Below are positions 1 through 8,579 of a stretch of DNA of 64,000 bases, piece after piece. The stretch is taken from the NCBI RefSeq assembly GCF_023273895.1, contig NZ_CP096883.1, positions 3,348,001 to 3,412,000 of the forward strand. The letters run 5' to 3'. The DNA comes from Sphingobacterium sp. PCS056. Its GTDB lineage: Bacteria > Bacteroidota > Bacteroidia > Sphingobacteriales > Sphingobacteriaceae. Each line of letters starts with the position of its first letter. The stretch's first letter is position 1. The position numbers and the translations under genes were made by a program. Under the pieces are notes generated by a model that was given only the letters and a program-made list of their open reading frames with translations, made no database searches and had not been told where the DNA came from.

Positions 1-1
1 A

Positions 2-1432
2 GCTCACGCTGTTTTTTTAGAATTAAAGAAACGGTACCAGAACATGGCCAATCAACATTTTACTATTATCTGTGGTAAAGGAAATAATGGCGGCGATGGA
101 CTTGTGTTAGCACGCATCTTGGATGATAATTTAGCAGAGGTCAACATTTATTTAGTAAAGTCAGCAGATTATTCCAGTAATAATCTGATCAATCAAAAAA
201 AGATTTCCGATAAAAGAATTCAATTTTTTTCTGAAACAGATGATTTAGCTTTTCCTAAAGATACCATTGTTTTAGATTGTCTTTTTGGGTCTGGTTTGCG
301 TGAAGAATTAAATGAAAAATGGAACCATATCTGCAACCAGATCAATCAAGCTGATGTCGTGGTGTATGCCATTGATATGCCTTCTGGTTTAGTGGCTGAT
401 CATCCTACCTCCCTTAAAGCTCCAGTTATTCACGCAGATTTAGTGTATACTTTTCAGGTTCCAAAACTCAGTTTGTTAATGCCACAAAATCAATGTTTTT
501 ATGATGACTTTCAAGTGCTGGATATTCAATTGAGTACACATGCTATTGAGCTTACAGACTCGAATATGAACTATGTCACAGAAGATATCATCTGGTCATC
601 CTACAAAAAAAGAAAAAGGTTCGAGCATAAAGGCAATTTTGGGCATATCCTGATCATAGGCGGTAGCAAAGGGAAGATGGGAGCGGTTCAGTTTGCTTTA
701 AAGGCCGCATTGCGTAGCGGCTGTGGTTTGGCCACAGCTTATATACCATCAAACGGGAATACCATCATACAAACGGCTGTCCCCGAAGCGATGTTGTTGT
801 TGGACGATCACAGTAGCTACATCACCAATATACCCCAACTATCGTCTTATCAAGCAATAGGAGTTGGAGTAGGTTTGGGGACTGCAGTAGAAACGGTTAA
901 GGCATTTTCAAAATTTTTAAAAAGCATCAGTGATCAACCTATAGTAGTAGATGCTGATGCCTTGAATATATTAGCAATCAATTCTGAATGGTGGAGTGCC
1001 ATACCGCCAAATAGTATTTTGACCCCACATCCAAAAGAATTGAGCAGGATCATTGGGACTTGGGCTGATGATTGGGATAAATTAAAAAAAGTGAAAAAAT
1101 TTGCACATCAGTATCAATTGCATATTTTGGTCAAAGGTGCAAATAGCGCTATGGTCATGGCAGATGGAACGATTTTTTTTAATAGTACAGGGAATGTGGG
1201 TATGGCAACCGGCGGAAGCGGTGATGTTTTAACGGGTATATTAACCGCATTGCTAGGTCAAGGCTATCCACCACAGCAGGCATTAATATTGGGCGTCTAC
1301 ATACATGGTAGAGCAGCAGATATAGCAGTGCCATCTATTGGAAAGTATAGCCTCTTGCCATCTGACATCATATCTTTTTTACCTCATGCGTTTCTTGAGT
1401 TAGAAAAGAATGGATCTGTAATATCTAGATAA
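2..1432 (+). CDS. nnr: Bifunctional NAD(P)H-hydrate epimerase / ADP-dependent NAD(P)H-hydrate dehydratase, 5' end outside window
   Basis: Repairs hydrated NADH and NADPH in the cytoplasm: the N-terminal YjeF_N domain epimerises the R and S hydrates, and the C-terminal ribokinase-like domain dehydrates the S form using ADP. Visible motifs are GKGNNGGDGL of the epimerase, then VVDADALN, LTPHPKEL and the nucleotide loop GMATGGSGDVLTG of the dehydratase. The frame is open to the left edge before the first ATG (position 44), and the residues there (AHAVFLELKKRYQN) continue the epimerase fold. The true start therefore lies upstream of the window, and ATG 44 is an internal methionine. The visible part is 476 residues; full-length homologues are about 500. 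Function is secure from the two domains. Confidence 0.93.
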   Translation, partial: AHAVFLELKKRYQNMANQHFTIICGKGNNGGDGLVLARILDDNLAEVNIYLVKSADYSSNNLINQKKISDKRIQFFSETDDLAFPKDTIVLDCLFGSGLREELNEKWNHICNQINQADVVVYAIDMPSGLVADHPTSLKAPVIHADLVYTFQVPKLSLLMPQNQCFYDDFQVLDIQLSTHAIELTDSNMNYVTEDIIWSSYKKRKRFEHKGNFGHILIIGGSKGKMGAVQFALKAALRSGCGLATAYIPSNGNTIIQTAVPEAMLLLDDHSSYITNIPQLSSYQAIGVGVGLGTAVETVKAFSKFLKSISDQPIVVDADALNILAINSEWWSAIPPNSILTPHPKELSRIIGTWADDWDKLKKVKKFAHQYQLHILVKGANSAMVMADGTIFFNSTGNVGMATGGSGDVLTGILTALLGQGYPPQQALILGVYIHGRAADIAVPSIGKYSLLPSDIISFLPHAFLELEKNGSVISR

Positions 1433-1804
1433 ATAACAGGATTAACCGCAATTTTTTAAGCTGTTTATACTACCAAATTATTAAGTAATAATTTCCGCTA
1501 ATCGAATACGATTGTCCAATCAATATAATCGCCCATCTCCGAGCTGGTACACCGTAAAATGGATAACTTTTATACTTTCCCAAATATTAAGGGTGTTTTT
1601 TATAAAATTAGCTTGTATACCCGATGCTGATACCAGCAAGTTGATATATTCAGGACATTGATTATCATAAGCAATTTTATCTAAGAATAGACCCTTCCAC
1701 AATTGCTTATTTTAAATATTAGTGATATATTAGAAAACAATAAATAGAACCTATCAAGGGACTATATTAATGAATATCCGCTAAAAATTAACCATTTATT
1801 GAAG
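1433..1804. other. Intergenic stretch, nothing recognised
   Basis: AT-rich sequence between nnr and the lipoprotein gene. A 60-codon minus-strand reading frame (1520-1702) has no recognisable family, signal or operon context and was not accepted. The promoter of the lipoprotein gene is presumably here, but no convincing TAnnTTTG element was picked out. Confidence 0.5.
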
Positions 1805-2608
1805 ATGAAGATTTATAAAACTTTTATTCCCGTATGTGCCGCACTCTTTTTGTCAGCCTGTTCTTCTAACTACTTAATGACTGTTAATAGTGTCAATAGT
1901 AAAAAAGATCAAGATCGTAGCACCTTTCTATATTCAAATGATACAATAGCTGTTCATTACTCTTTTGCAGGTAAAAACGGCGAGATTTACGTTAAAGTAG
2001 AAAATAAATCAAATAATCCGATCGTTTGGGATTTAAAAAACTCAGCTTTGGTGATTAATGGTAAAGCAAATAGCTATGCTGATGGTCGTATCAATATGAA
2101 AGGACAAGTGAATCAGATGAGTACTTTTAATGATGATTATACGTATGGATATTTTAAGGGAACAGCAACACTCCCTAAAGATGTATTATTGATACCTCCA
2201 CATGCTTATGTTGACGGAAGTTATTTTGATTTGCGAAAGGATATTAAAGAATTCGTTACAATAGCTAAAAAACAAAAGGCAACCCGGTATGGGATGAATG
2301 GAAATCAATATCAGGTGAAAGAAGCTAAATTTAATGAAGATAACTCTCCGTATATATTAAGAAGCTTTTTGAGTTATTCCATTTTGAACAATAATGAAAT
2401 GATCTTAAAGACGACAGAACAAAAATTTTATGCCCAAACATTGTTTCAAACAGGAGCTATGTCTTTAAATAATGTGTTCGAATATTATACCGAGAAAGGA
2501 GACATGATGGCTTATCGAAAAATAAAAGGTGAAAATGCACTATTGCTTGGCGGTGTTGCGGTATTAGGTGCAGCAGCCGTAGCGCTTGATGATAAAGAAG
2601 TTAAATAA
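1805..2608 (+). CDS. Lipoprotein of unknown function
   Basis: A 267-aa exported lipoprotein. It has a short basic N-terminus (MKIYK), a hydrophobic stretch and the lipobox LSAC at about residues 17-20, so the mature protein would be lipid-anchored at Cys20. A TTG lies two codons upstream (1799), but the ATG at 1805 gives the normal signal-peptide layout and is preferred. The body has no motif I recognise. Near the C-terminus there is a hydrophobic glycine/alanine-rich segment (LLLGGVAVLGAAAVAL) just before the end, which could be a membrane-interacting tail. It stands alone and is followed by a good hairpin terminator. Function unknown. Confidence 0.75.
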   Translation: MKIYKTFIPVCAALFLSACSSNYLMTVNSVNSKKDQDRSTFLYSNDTIAVHYSFAGKNGEIYVKVENKSNNPIVWDLKNSALVINGKANSYADGRINMKGQVNQMSTFNDDYTYGYFKGTATLPKDVLLIPPHAYVDGSYFDLRKDIKEFVTIAKKQKATRYGMNGNQYQVKEAKFNEDNSPYILRSFLSYSILNNNEMILKTTEQKFYAQTLFQTGAMSLNNVFEYYTEKGDMMAYRKIKGENALLLGGVAVLGAAAVALDDKEVK

Positions 2609-2632
2609 GTTATCATCGATCGTAAGAGAATG

Positions 2633-2660
2633 CCCTATCGAGATAGATAGGGTTTTTTTT
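2633..2660 (+). terminator. Rho-independent terminator after the lipoprotein gene
   Basis: Seven-bp stem CCCTATC / GATAGGG with a six-nt loop, followed directly by eight T. It lies 25 nt after the stop codon of the lipoprotein gene and points along the plus strand. Confidence 0.85.
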
Positions 2661-2830
2661 ATGTTTTTTTTAGCTATAAAAGCAATTACTGACATACAGT
2701 TGTCAACACCCTACTTATTTTTGTGCCCAACAGAAATATCTTTATTAAACATAAACAAGGCATCACATTTTGAGATCATATGCTCAAAGAATGTCACCTA
2801 GACCATAGACAAAATTTTAGTAACAAAAGT

Positions 2831-3226
2831 ATGATTAAATTTAAGTACACCATTCTATATGTGTCCGATGTGACACGATCAATTCAATTTTATGAACAAG
2901 TATTTGGCTTTGTTAGAAAATTTATTACCCCAGAAAATGATTATGGTGAACTCATTACAGGGGAAACTACGATTTCATTTGCATCACATAAACTTGCTAA
3001 TACAAATTTGACGGCAGGATATACAGCAAGTTCGCGTTTAGACAAACCCTTCGGGATAGAATTAGGTATCGTAACCGATAATGTGGAAGATCTAGTGGAC
3101 AAAGTATGGGAGTTTAATGGCGTTATTGTTGAGCAACCCACCATTAAGCCATGGGGACAAACAGTTTCTTATGTACGAGATCTGGATGGTTTCTTGATTG
3201 AAATTTGTACCCCCATGCATGAATAA
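2831..3226 (+). CDS. VOC (glyoxalase/bleomycin-resistance) family protein
   Basis: A 131-aa single-module vicinal oxygen chelate protein. The pattern is typical: KYTILYVSDVTRSIQFYEQVFGF at the N-terminus, a central IELGIVTDNVEDLVDKV strand-helix, and the closing YVRDLDGFLIEICTP, with metal-ligand candidates in the last strand. An upstream in-frame ATG at 2780 adds 17 residues that do not fit the fold, so ATG 2831 is chosen. Members act as lyases, isomerases, dioxygenases or antibiotic-binding proteins, and the substrate cannot be read from this sequence. It is monocistronic and follows a terminator. Confidence 0.8.
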   Translation: MIKFKYTILYVSDVTRSIQFYEQVFGFVRKFITPENDYGELITGETTISFASHKLANTNLTAGYTASSRLDKPFGIELGIVTDNVEDLVDKVWEFNGVIVEQPTIKPWGQTVSYVRDLDGFLIEICTPMHE

Positions 3227-3394
3227 AAGAATCACGATATGAAAATTAATCTCTTCATTCATGTAAAAAATGATTTCATAAATGAGTTTTTATTCTTTGA
3301 TCTACAACAGTCATCCTTCAATTAGTATTTTTTAAATAGCGCATTTATACATTTTTTTTTATAGTTTTAGCGATTTAGTATATTAAATTAAGAA

Positions 3395-4363
3395 ATGGCG
3401 TTAACAAACTTGTCAGCACGAGTCGCTCTTGGAATAGATATCGGCGGAACCAACACTAAATTTGGAGTGGTAAATCATCGTGGGGAAGTTCTTGAAAAAG
3501 GATCCTTAAAAACAGATGAATATGAAAAAGTAGAAGATTTTATCGATGCATTATATCTTCAAATCTCTCCTTTAATCGAGAAATATGGAGCAGATAAAAA
3601 TTTTGATGGTATTGGAGTAGGAGTACCTAATGGTAATTATTATACCGGCACTGTTGAACAAGCTCCCAATTTGCCTTGGAAAGGGGTGATACCTTTTGCC
3701 GAAATGATGCAAGATAAATTTAACATGGACTGTACCATTACCAATGATGCAAATGCGGCAGCCCTTGGAGAAATGCTTTTCGGAGCAGCTCGTGGTATGA
3801 AAGATTTCATCATGATTACTTTAGGTACTGGTGTAGGGAGCGGAATTGTTGCCAATGGAAATGTTATCTATGGACACGATGGCTTTGCGGGAGAATTAGG
3901 GCATTCCATCGTAAAACCCGGAGGCAGAAAACACTGGAGCACAGGTTCAGAAGGAAGTTTAGAAGCTTATGCTTCAGCAACAGGTATTGCAATTACAGCA
4001 AAGAAAATGCGTGCTGAATTTCCGAGCTCGATGTTAAATCAATATCCTGAAGAGGCTATCAATTCCAAAACAGTTTATGAATGTGCTATAAAAGGTGATC
4101 CGATTGCGATTGAAGTTTTTAGATACACAGGGCAAAAACTGGGGGAAGCATTAGCAAATTTTGTAATGTTTTCATCACCAGAAGCGATTTTGCTATTTGG
4201 AGGAGTAATCAAGGCAGGAGATTTTATTTTAAAACCCGCTAAACTTCATATGGAAAGAAATCTTTTACCCATATTCAGGGACAAGGTAAGATTAGTTTTT
4301 AGTGAGCTACCAGAGGCTGATGCAGCTATTTTAGGTGCAAGCGCTTTAGTTTGGGAGCAATAG
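3395..4363 (+). CDS. ROK family sugar kinase (glucokinase-like)
   Basis: A 322-aa ROK family protein with the ATP-phosphate motif ALGIDIGGTNTKFGVV near residue 12, the catalytic region TNDANAAALGE near 127, and the phosphate-2 loop MITLGTGVGSG near 150. Its likely job is ATP-dependent phosphorylation of glucose or a related hexose in the cytoplasm. Odd point: the usual ROK zinc motif CxCGxxGCxE is replaced here by WSTGSEGSLE (about residues 187-196), so all three zinc cysteines are missing while ELGH and LEAYAS around them are kept. The length fits the family. It is monocistronic and converges on the AlkB-like gene. Confidence 0.85.
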   Translation: MALTNLSARVALGIDIGGTNTKFGVVNHRGEVLEKGSLKTDEYEKVEDFIDALYLQISPLIEKYGADKNFDGIGVGVPNGNYYTGTVEQAPNLPWKGVIPFAEMMQDKFNMDCTITNDANAAALGEMLFGAARGMKDFIMITLGTGVGSGIVANGNVIYGHDGFAGELGHSIVKPGGRKHWSTGSEGSLEAYASATGIAITAKKMRAEFPSSMLNQYPEEAINSKTVYECAIKGDPIAIEVFRYTGQKLGEALANFVMFSSPEAILLFGGVIKAGDFILKPAKLHMERNLLPIFRDKVRLVFSELPEADAAILGASALVWEQ

Positions 4364-4406
4364 CATACTGTTACCACTCATTTCTAATAAGCATCTAAAG
4401 CTGATA

Positions 4407-4457
4407 AAATAAGACTTACCGGATGGTTGGTATCAATAAATCTGGTAAGTCTTATTT
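4407..4457. terminator. Bidirectional hairpin between convergent genes
   Basis: Perfect 14-bp inverted repeat (AAATAAGACTTACC and its complement) with a 23-nt loop. It lies between the convergent ROK kinase and AlkB-like genes, and A/T-rich flanks on both sides allow use in either direction. Confidence 0.75.
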
Positions 4458-4498
4458 GTTAACTTTTTTGCTCGATGATACGATCCAATTGTTTTCAA

Positions 4499-5134
4499 TT
4501 AGTGACCTTCAATACGGTTGACGTTTCTGAAAGTAAGGTTTATCCGAGGTAAAATATTTTTAGCGGTTTTAGGTACTTGGTGTTGCCAGCAACTATTAGT
4601 TGTTCCTGCCATCAGGAGAAAAGATCCATGGTGCAAGGGGATTTCCACTTGTTTTACGGCCTTCAAAAATCGATGGCGAAGGCGAAATAGACGAGTTTCT
4701 CCAAAACTGACCGAAGCGATTACAGGATTGGGTCCTGACTGATCAATATGATCACTGTGCCATGCTACACCATCTTTTCCGTCCCGATACAGATTAAGTA
4801 AGACCGCATTAAAGCTTAATCCAGTTTCTTTTTCCACACGTTTCCGGATGGCCAATAGTTCAGGAGTCCAATCAGGACCATTTAGATTAGCACCACTATT
4901 ATTTTTATTTTCATACCACGCAATCATACGTGGTGCTTTCACCGTTTTGTCAAATATTTCCATCTCATATTCACGCCATGTTGTATCCCTCAATAGCGTA
5001 TTATAATAATAATCAGATTCTTCTTTTGTAAAGAAAGAATCGATCAGCATCAGATCGGTATCCGGGAGATCAAATCGGACTTTCCCCGCATTTCCCGTAG
5101 CAAATATTTCCGTATCATCAAATAAAGTCATCAT
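4499..5134 (-). CDS. AlkB-like 2-oxoglutarate/Fe(II) dioxygenase
   Basis: A 211-aa AlkB-family enzyme, expected to remove alkyl groups from damaged bases (N1-meA, N3-meC) by oxidative demethylation with 2-oxoglutarate, O2 and Fe(II). The iron ligands are visible as WHSDH (H-x-D) after the strand NAVLLNLYRDGKDG and as the distal histidine in CWQHQVPKT. The 2OG-binding arginines are in RINLTFR near the C-terminus. FRLRHR in the middle also fits the family. Two ATGs lie in tandem at the start, and either is possible. Monocistronic. Confidence 0.9.
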   Translation of the reverse strand: MMTLFDDTEIFATGNAGKVRFDLPDTDLMLIDSFFTKEESDYYYNTLLRDTTWREYEMEIFDKTVKAPRMIAWYENKNNSGANLNGPDWTPELLAIRKRVEKETGLSFNAVLLNLYRDGKDGVAWHSDHIDQSGPNPVIASVSFGETRLFRLRHRFLKAVKQVEIPLHHGSFLLMAGTTNSCWQHQVPKTAKNILPRINLTFRNVNRIEGH

Positions 5135-5432
5135 CGTATCTTATGTTTATCAATTCAAGGGGTAATAATGCGATTCATCATGTCCCAAAATAATGAATCA
5201 AAAATACTAATTTTATTAGTTTGTTGAAACTATAAATGTTAGTGTTTTTTTAGAAAAAATAGATGGCAGGAAATTTACCATTGATAAACATTGAAATGAT
5301 CCCGTACACAACCGTGATTGAACCTATTCTGATCAATTATATATTTCCCTTCAAATTAAAATCGAATTAGCTTAGCCGTTCCACTTCCTAAAAAAAATAC
5401 TTATGTTTACTCCAAAGAACACAACTAAACGA

Positions 5433-6815
5433 ATGAAACGAACCATTTTACTCACCTTACTTTCTATATCCACTTTTACGCAGGGAGCTTTTGCACAGCA
5501 GGACTCCATTATGTTGGATAAGATCTATCATGAATCTTTTTATAATGGGCAGGCCTATGACAATCTACACCATTTGACAAAACAAATCGGTCATCGTATA
5601 GCAGGATCACCACGGGCGGACAAGGCAGTAGCTTGGTCGAAAAGCATTATGGAAAAGCTTCCTTTTGACCGCGTGTATCTTCAAGATGTGAAAGTTCCAT
5701 ATTGGGATCGGGGACCTCAAGAAAAAGCTTACCTTGTTGGTTCTAACGAACCTTTGAGTGTATTGGCTTTAGGAGGGTCTGTTTCCACCCCAGCTAAAGG
5801 CTTGGTCGCAGAGGTGATTGAAGTAGAACTGTTAAGTGATTTAAAGAAATATGGAGATCAGGTACGTGGGAAAATTGTTTTCATCAACAAACCCTGGGAT
5901 GAGTCCATCGTAGAGACAGGTGTAGCATATGGTCTCAATTCAAGTCAAAGAAGCCGTGGTCCAGCAGAAGCGGCTAAGTTGGGTGCAGTAGCGTATCTAT
6001 TTCGCTCACTGTCTTCCTCTAAGACCGATGATTATCCACATACAGGAGGCACAGGTTATGTAAAAGGTATTGATAGTATACCCGCGATGGCGATATCAGC
6101 AACATCAGCTATTAAGCTGAGTGATGCGTTGAAAGCAAATCCACATACAAAAGTTTACTTAGAGCAGCATGCAGCATGGAAAGGACAAGTACATACGCAT
6201 AATGTCATTGCAGAATGGAAAGGGCAGCAATCTCCAGATAAGATCATCACGATTGGTGGACACATCGATTCTTGGGATGTAGGCGAAGGAGCTCATGATA
6301 ATGGTACCGGAACTATGGGGACTTTAGATGCTATTCGTACGCTGATGGCACTTGGATATCAACCAAAGCACACCATCCGCTTGGTCTTTTATATGAACGA
6401 AGAAAATGGTGTTCATGGTGCAGCAGCTTATGGGCAGATCGCAAAAGATAAACAAGAACAGATTATTGCCGCGATTGAAAGTGATGCCGGAGGATTCGCA
6501 CCTCGAGGTTTTGATATCAAAGCCTCAGCCGATCGAGTTGCTTGGATACAGCAACACTGGAAGCCCTTGTTCGAGCAGAAGTTCTGGGTCTCACGATTTC
6601 TACAAGGAAGTCCAGGAGTAGATTCTGGAGTCTGGGGCAAGCATTTTCCGAATACCGTGATGTTCAATTTTAGACCAGACCCACACCGTTATTTTGATCT
6701 GCACCATACCGCAAAAGATGTTTTTGAAGCGGTAGATAAGCGCGAGTTACAATCTGGCGTAGCAGCTATTGCCTCACTATTGTATTTGGTTGATCAACAA
6801 ATCGATCAATTATAA
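5433..6815 (+). CDS. Exported M28 family zinc peptidase (carboxypeptidase Q-like)
   Basis: A 460-aa secreted or periplasmic metallopeptidase. It starts at ATG 5433, which gives a clean signal peptide (MKRTILLTLL... AFAQ); the ATG ten codons earlier would put extra charged residues in front. The di-zinc site is visible as GGHIDSWDVGEGAHDNGTG (His277, bridging Asp289), the general base and ligand in YMNEENG (about 323-324), ESDAGG (Asp351), and a late His in DLHHTAKD. A protease-associated insert occupies roughly residues 120-240. The family cleaves dipeptides or N-terminal residues. The arrangement resembles the carboxypeptidase Q (PGCP) type. Confidence 0.9.
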   Translation: MKRTILLTLLSISTFTQGAFAQQDSIMLDKIYHESFYNGQAYDNLHHLTKQIGHRIAGSPRADKAVAWSKSIMEKLPFDRVYLQDVKVPYWDRGPQEKAYLVGSNEPLSVLALGGSVSTPAKGLVAEVIEVELLSDLKKYGDQVRGKIVFINKPWDESIVETGVAYGLNSSQRSRGPAEAAKLGAVAYLFRSLSSSKTDDYPHTGGTGYVKGIDSIPAMAISATSAIKLSDALKANPHTKVYLEQHAAWKGQVHTHNVIAEWKGQQSPDKIITIGGHIDSWDVGEGAHDNGTGTMGTLDAIRTLMALGYQPKHTIRLVFYMNEENGVHGAAAYGQIAKDKQEQIIAAIESDAGGFAPRGFDIKASADRVAWIQQHWKPLFEQKFWVSRFLQGSPGVDSGVWGKHFPNTVMFNFRPDPHRYFDLHHTAKDVFEAVDKRELQSGVAAIASLLYLVDQQIDQL

Positions 6816-6835
6816 TACTTAAAACAGCATAAATA

Positions 6836-6866
6836 AACTAGAGCCATGCATACATGGGCTCTAGTT
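6836..6866. terminator. Hairpin between convergent peptidase and hydrolase genes
   Basis: Ten-bp perfect stem AACTAGAGCC / GGCTCTAGTT with an 11-nt loop, 20 nt after the peptidase stop. There is no long T tract, so the termination strength is uncertain. Confidence 0.6.
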
Positions 6867-6967
6867 AAATGGTTTGATGCAAAGCAATTCAATTCCTCCG
6901 TTATCTTCAAATTGATCCCGGCTAGTCTAGTCATAGACCGATTTGAGAAAGAAATAGTAGCTACACT

Positions 6968-7903
6968 TTACTTGTTCGAACGCACACATGTCTCATAAGC
7001 ATTTAATAACTCTTGAGCTACTAATTTAGGATCCTGATGGTGAATTCCATGGCTGTATCGCGGCAGTAAAACCAACTTACTAGAACGATTGTTTTTGATC
7101 ATTTCTGCATAGTGTTTTATTCTCAAATCATCCAATTCTTTCCACCAAGGGATAAGGTTAATTCCTAATTTAAGGTTTTCGTTCATTGTTGTTTCATATT
7201 GCTCTATATGCTTATGATAGGAAATCATTACCGTTACCGGAATATCGATAAGAGGGGGTAAGGATGCGTAGTTTTTAAAAAAATCTGGCGTACTCTCTTG
7301 GAGCTCTCGCTGTACTTCATATCGAAAACCTTTTGTCGTTGAAGGGTCTTTTAAGATGTTCTTGAAATTAATGGTCAATAACTCTCGGTATCCTGTTTTG
7401 CTTGCAGTGCTGGACTTTACCTGATCATCCTCTTCTTTTGTTAGCATAAAGTCTGTCGGGTCAATGAAAAATAAACCACAAACCTCGTGGGGATATTGTG
7501 ATGCATACAAGCGGATAAACGGTCCCCCAATAGAATGTCCAACGAGTAAGTATGGAGGACTTATAGTTAAGGTCGATAATAAATCGTGAAGCCTTTTTAC
7601 AACTTCAATATCTGTACTGACTAAACTATCGATCTCAGACTCTCCAATTCCGTTTCTATCGTACACAATACCTGCAAAACCATGTTCAATAAAAGGAAAT
7701 AAACTCCCGAAACTGCCGCCACCAGAACCAAGGCCGCTTTCAAACACGACAATGGGTTCATTTATTTTTCTATTTTCAATTCCAAATGTTTTGTAAGCTA
7801 TTTTTTTATTATTGATGGATACAAACTTTCTTTCAGAAATCTGAGAATAGACCAACGATACGGAAAAAGTGATCGTCAATATAAAGGTGATGATTAATTT
7901 CAT
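6968..7903 (-). CDS. Exported alpha/beta hydrolase
   Basis: A 311-aa alpha/beta hydrolase with a signal peptide (MKLIITFILTITFSVSLVYSQ). An upstream ATG at 7936 would add 11 non-signal-like residues and is not preferred. The nucleophile elbow is VGHSIGG, the oxyanion region is ESGLGSGGGSFG, and the catalytic His is in SHGIHHQD near the C-terminus. The substrate cannot be told; the family includes esterases, lipases and epoxide hydrolases. Monocistronic, transcribed away from the aconitase gene. Confidence 0.8.
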   Translation of the reverse strand: MKLIITFILTITFSVSLVYSQISERKFVSINNKKIAYKTFGIENRKINEPIVVFESGLGSGGGSFGSLFPFIEHGFAGIVYDRNGIGESEIDSLVSTDIEVVKRLHDLLSTLTISPPYLLVGHSIGGPFIRLYASQYPHEVCGLFFIDPTDFMLTKEEDDQVKSSTASKTGYRELLTINFKNILKDPSTTKGFRYEVQRELQESTPDFFKNYASLPPLIDIPVTVMISYHKHIEQYETTMNENLKLGINLIPWWKELDDLRIKHYAEMIKNNRSSKLVLLPRYSHGIHHQDPKLVAQELLNAYETCVRSNK

Positions 7904-8579
7904 GGACTGATATTTTAAATAAAAATGGATGTACAATAATGGCTATATGCTTTGATTATAAACTTATAGTGTATTAAACGGCTACATGTAAAAATTTAAT
8001 AGTGCTCAATATCAACATTATTTCACATACGAGTTTACTAATATCAATATTTGTTGTTTTTTTAGTTAGCGCTATTCGGTATATCATACTATTTGAACGG
8101 TAAGTGTACTGATTATTCACGTGAATGGCGAAGGCTCTTACTCTCCATATCCTATTTTTAAAAATATGATTGCGTTGACACATAAAAATATAAAATCAAG
8201 CATTTGAACAATAAAATTCCAATGGCCTATGCGATCAGTATTAAAAAGGAAATTTTTAAATGAAGATAATTTAAGCGGTATTATATATAAGTACTGTATA
8301 GGACCAATTGGATCTTAAAGATGGGATTTGGTATGAGGTAGAAGATGAGATATTTTAGGGAATCAGGATCATTAGAGAATAGACCTACCAGTGACTATGT
8401 TGGAAAGAATGATCCGAATGAAATATGTTGATCATCAGTGTAATAGAAAGTATACGATATACAAATAACTGGTTAAACCAAAAATAGAGATTCTCTTTTT
8501 TAAATATTATAATCAAAAACTGGAACAATTGCGCCGTGCTATTTGTTTTGCATCTAGATCGTTAATTAAGTATATTTAA
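7904..8579. other. Intergenic stretch between divergent genes, nothing recognised
   Basis: About 680 bp of very AT-rich DNA between the divergent hydrolase and aconitase genes. It must hold both promoters. A 69-codon minus-strand frame (7974-8183) has no family resemblance and was not accepted. No strong hairpin or direct repeat was noticed. Confidence 0.5.

Noticed and set aside
1520..1702. 60-codon minus-strand frame
   Set aside because: No family, signal or operon context.
2586..2801. 71-codon frame after the lipoprotein gene
   Set aside because: It runs through a clear terminator hairpin and has no family resemblance.
7974..8183. 69-codon minus-strand frame upstream of acnA
   Set aside because: No recognisable protein features; it lies in the divergent promoter region.
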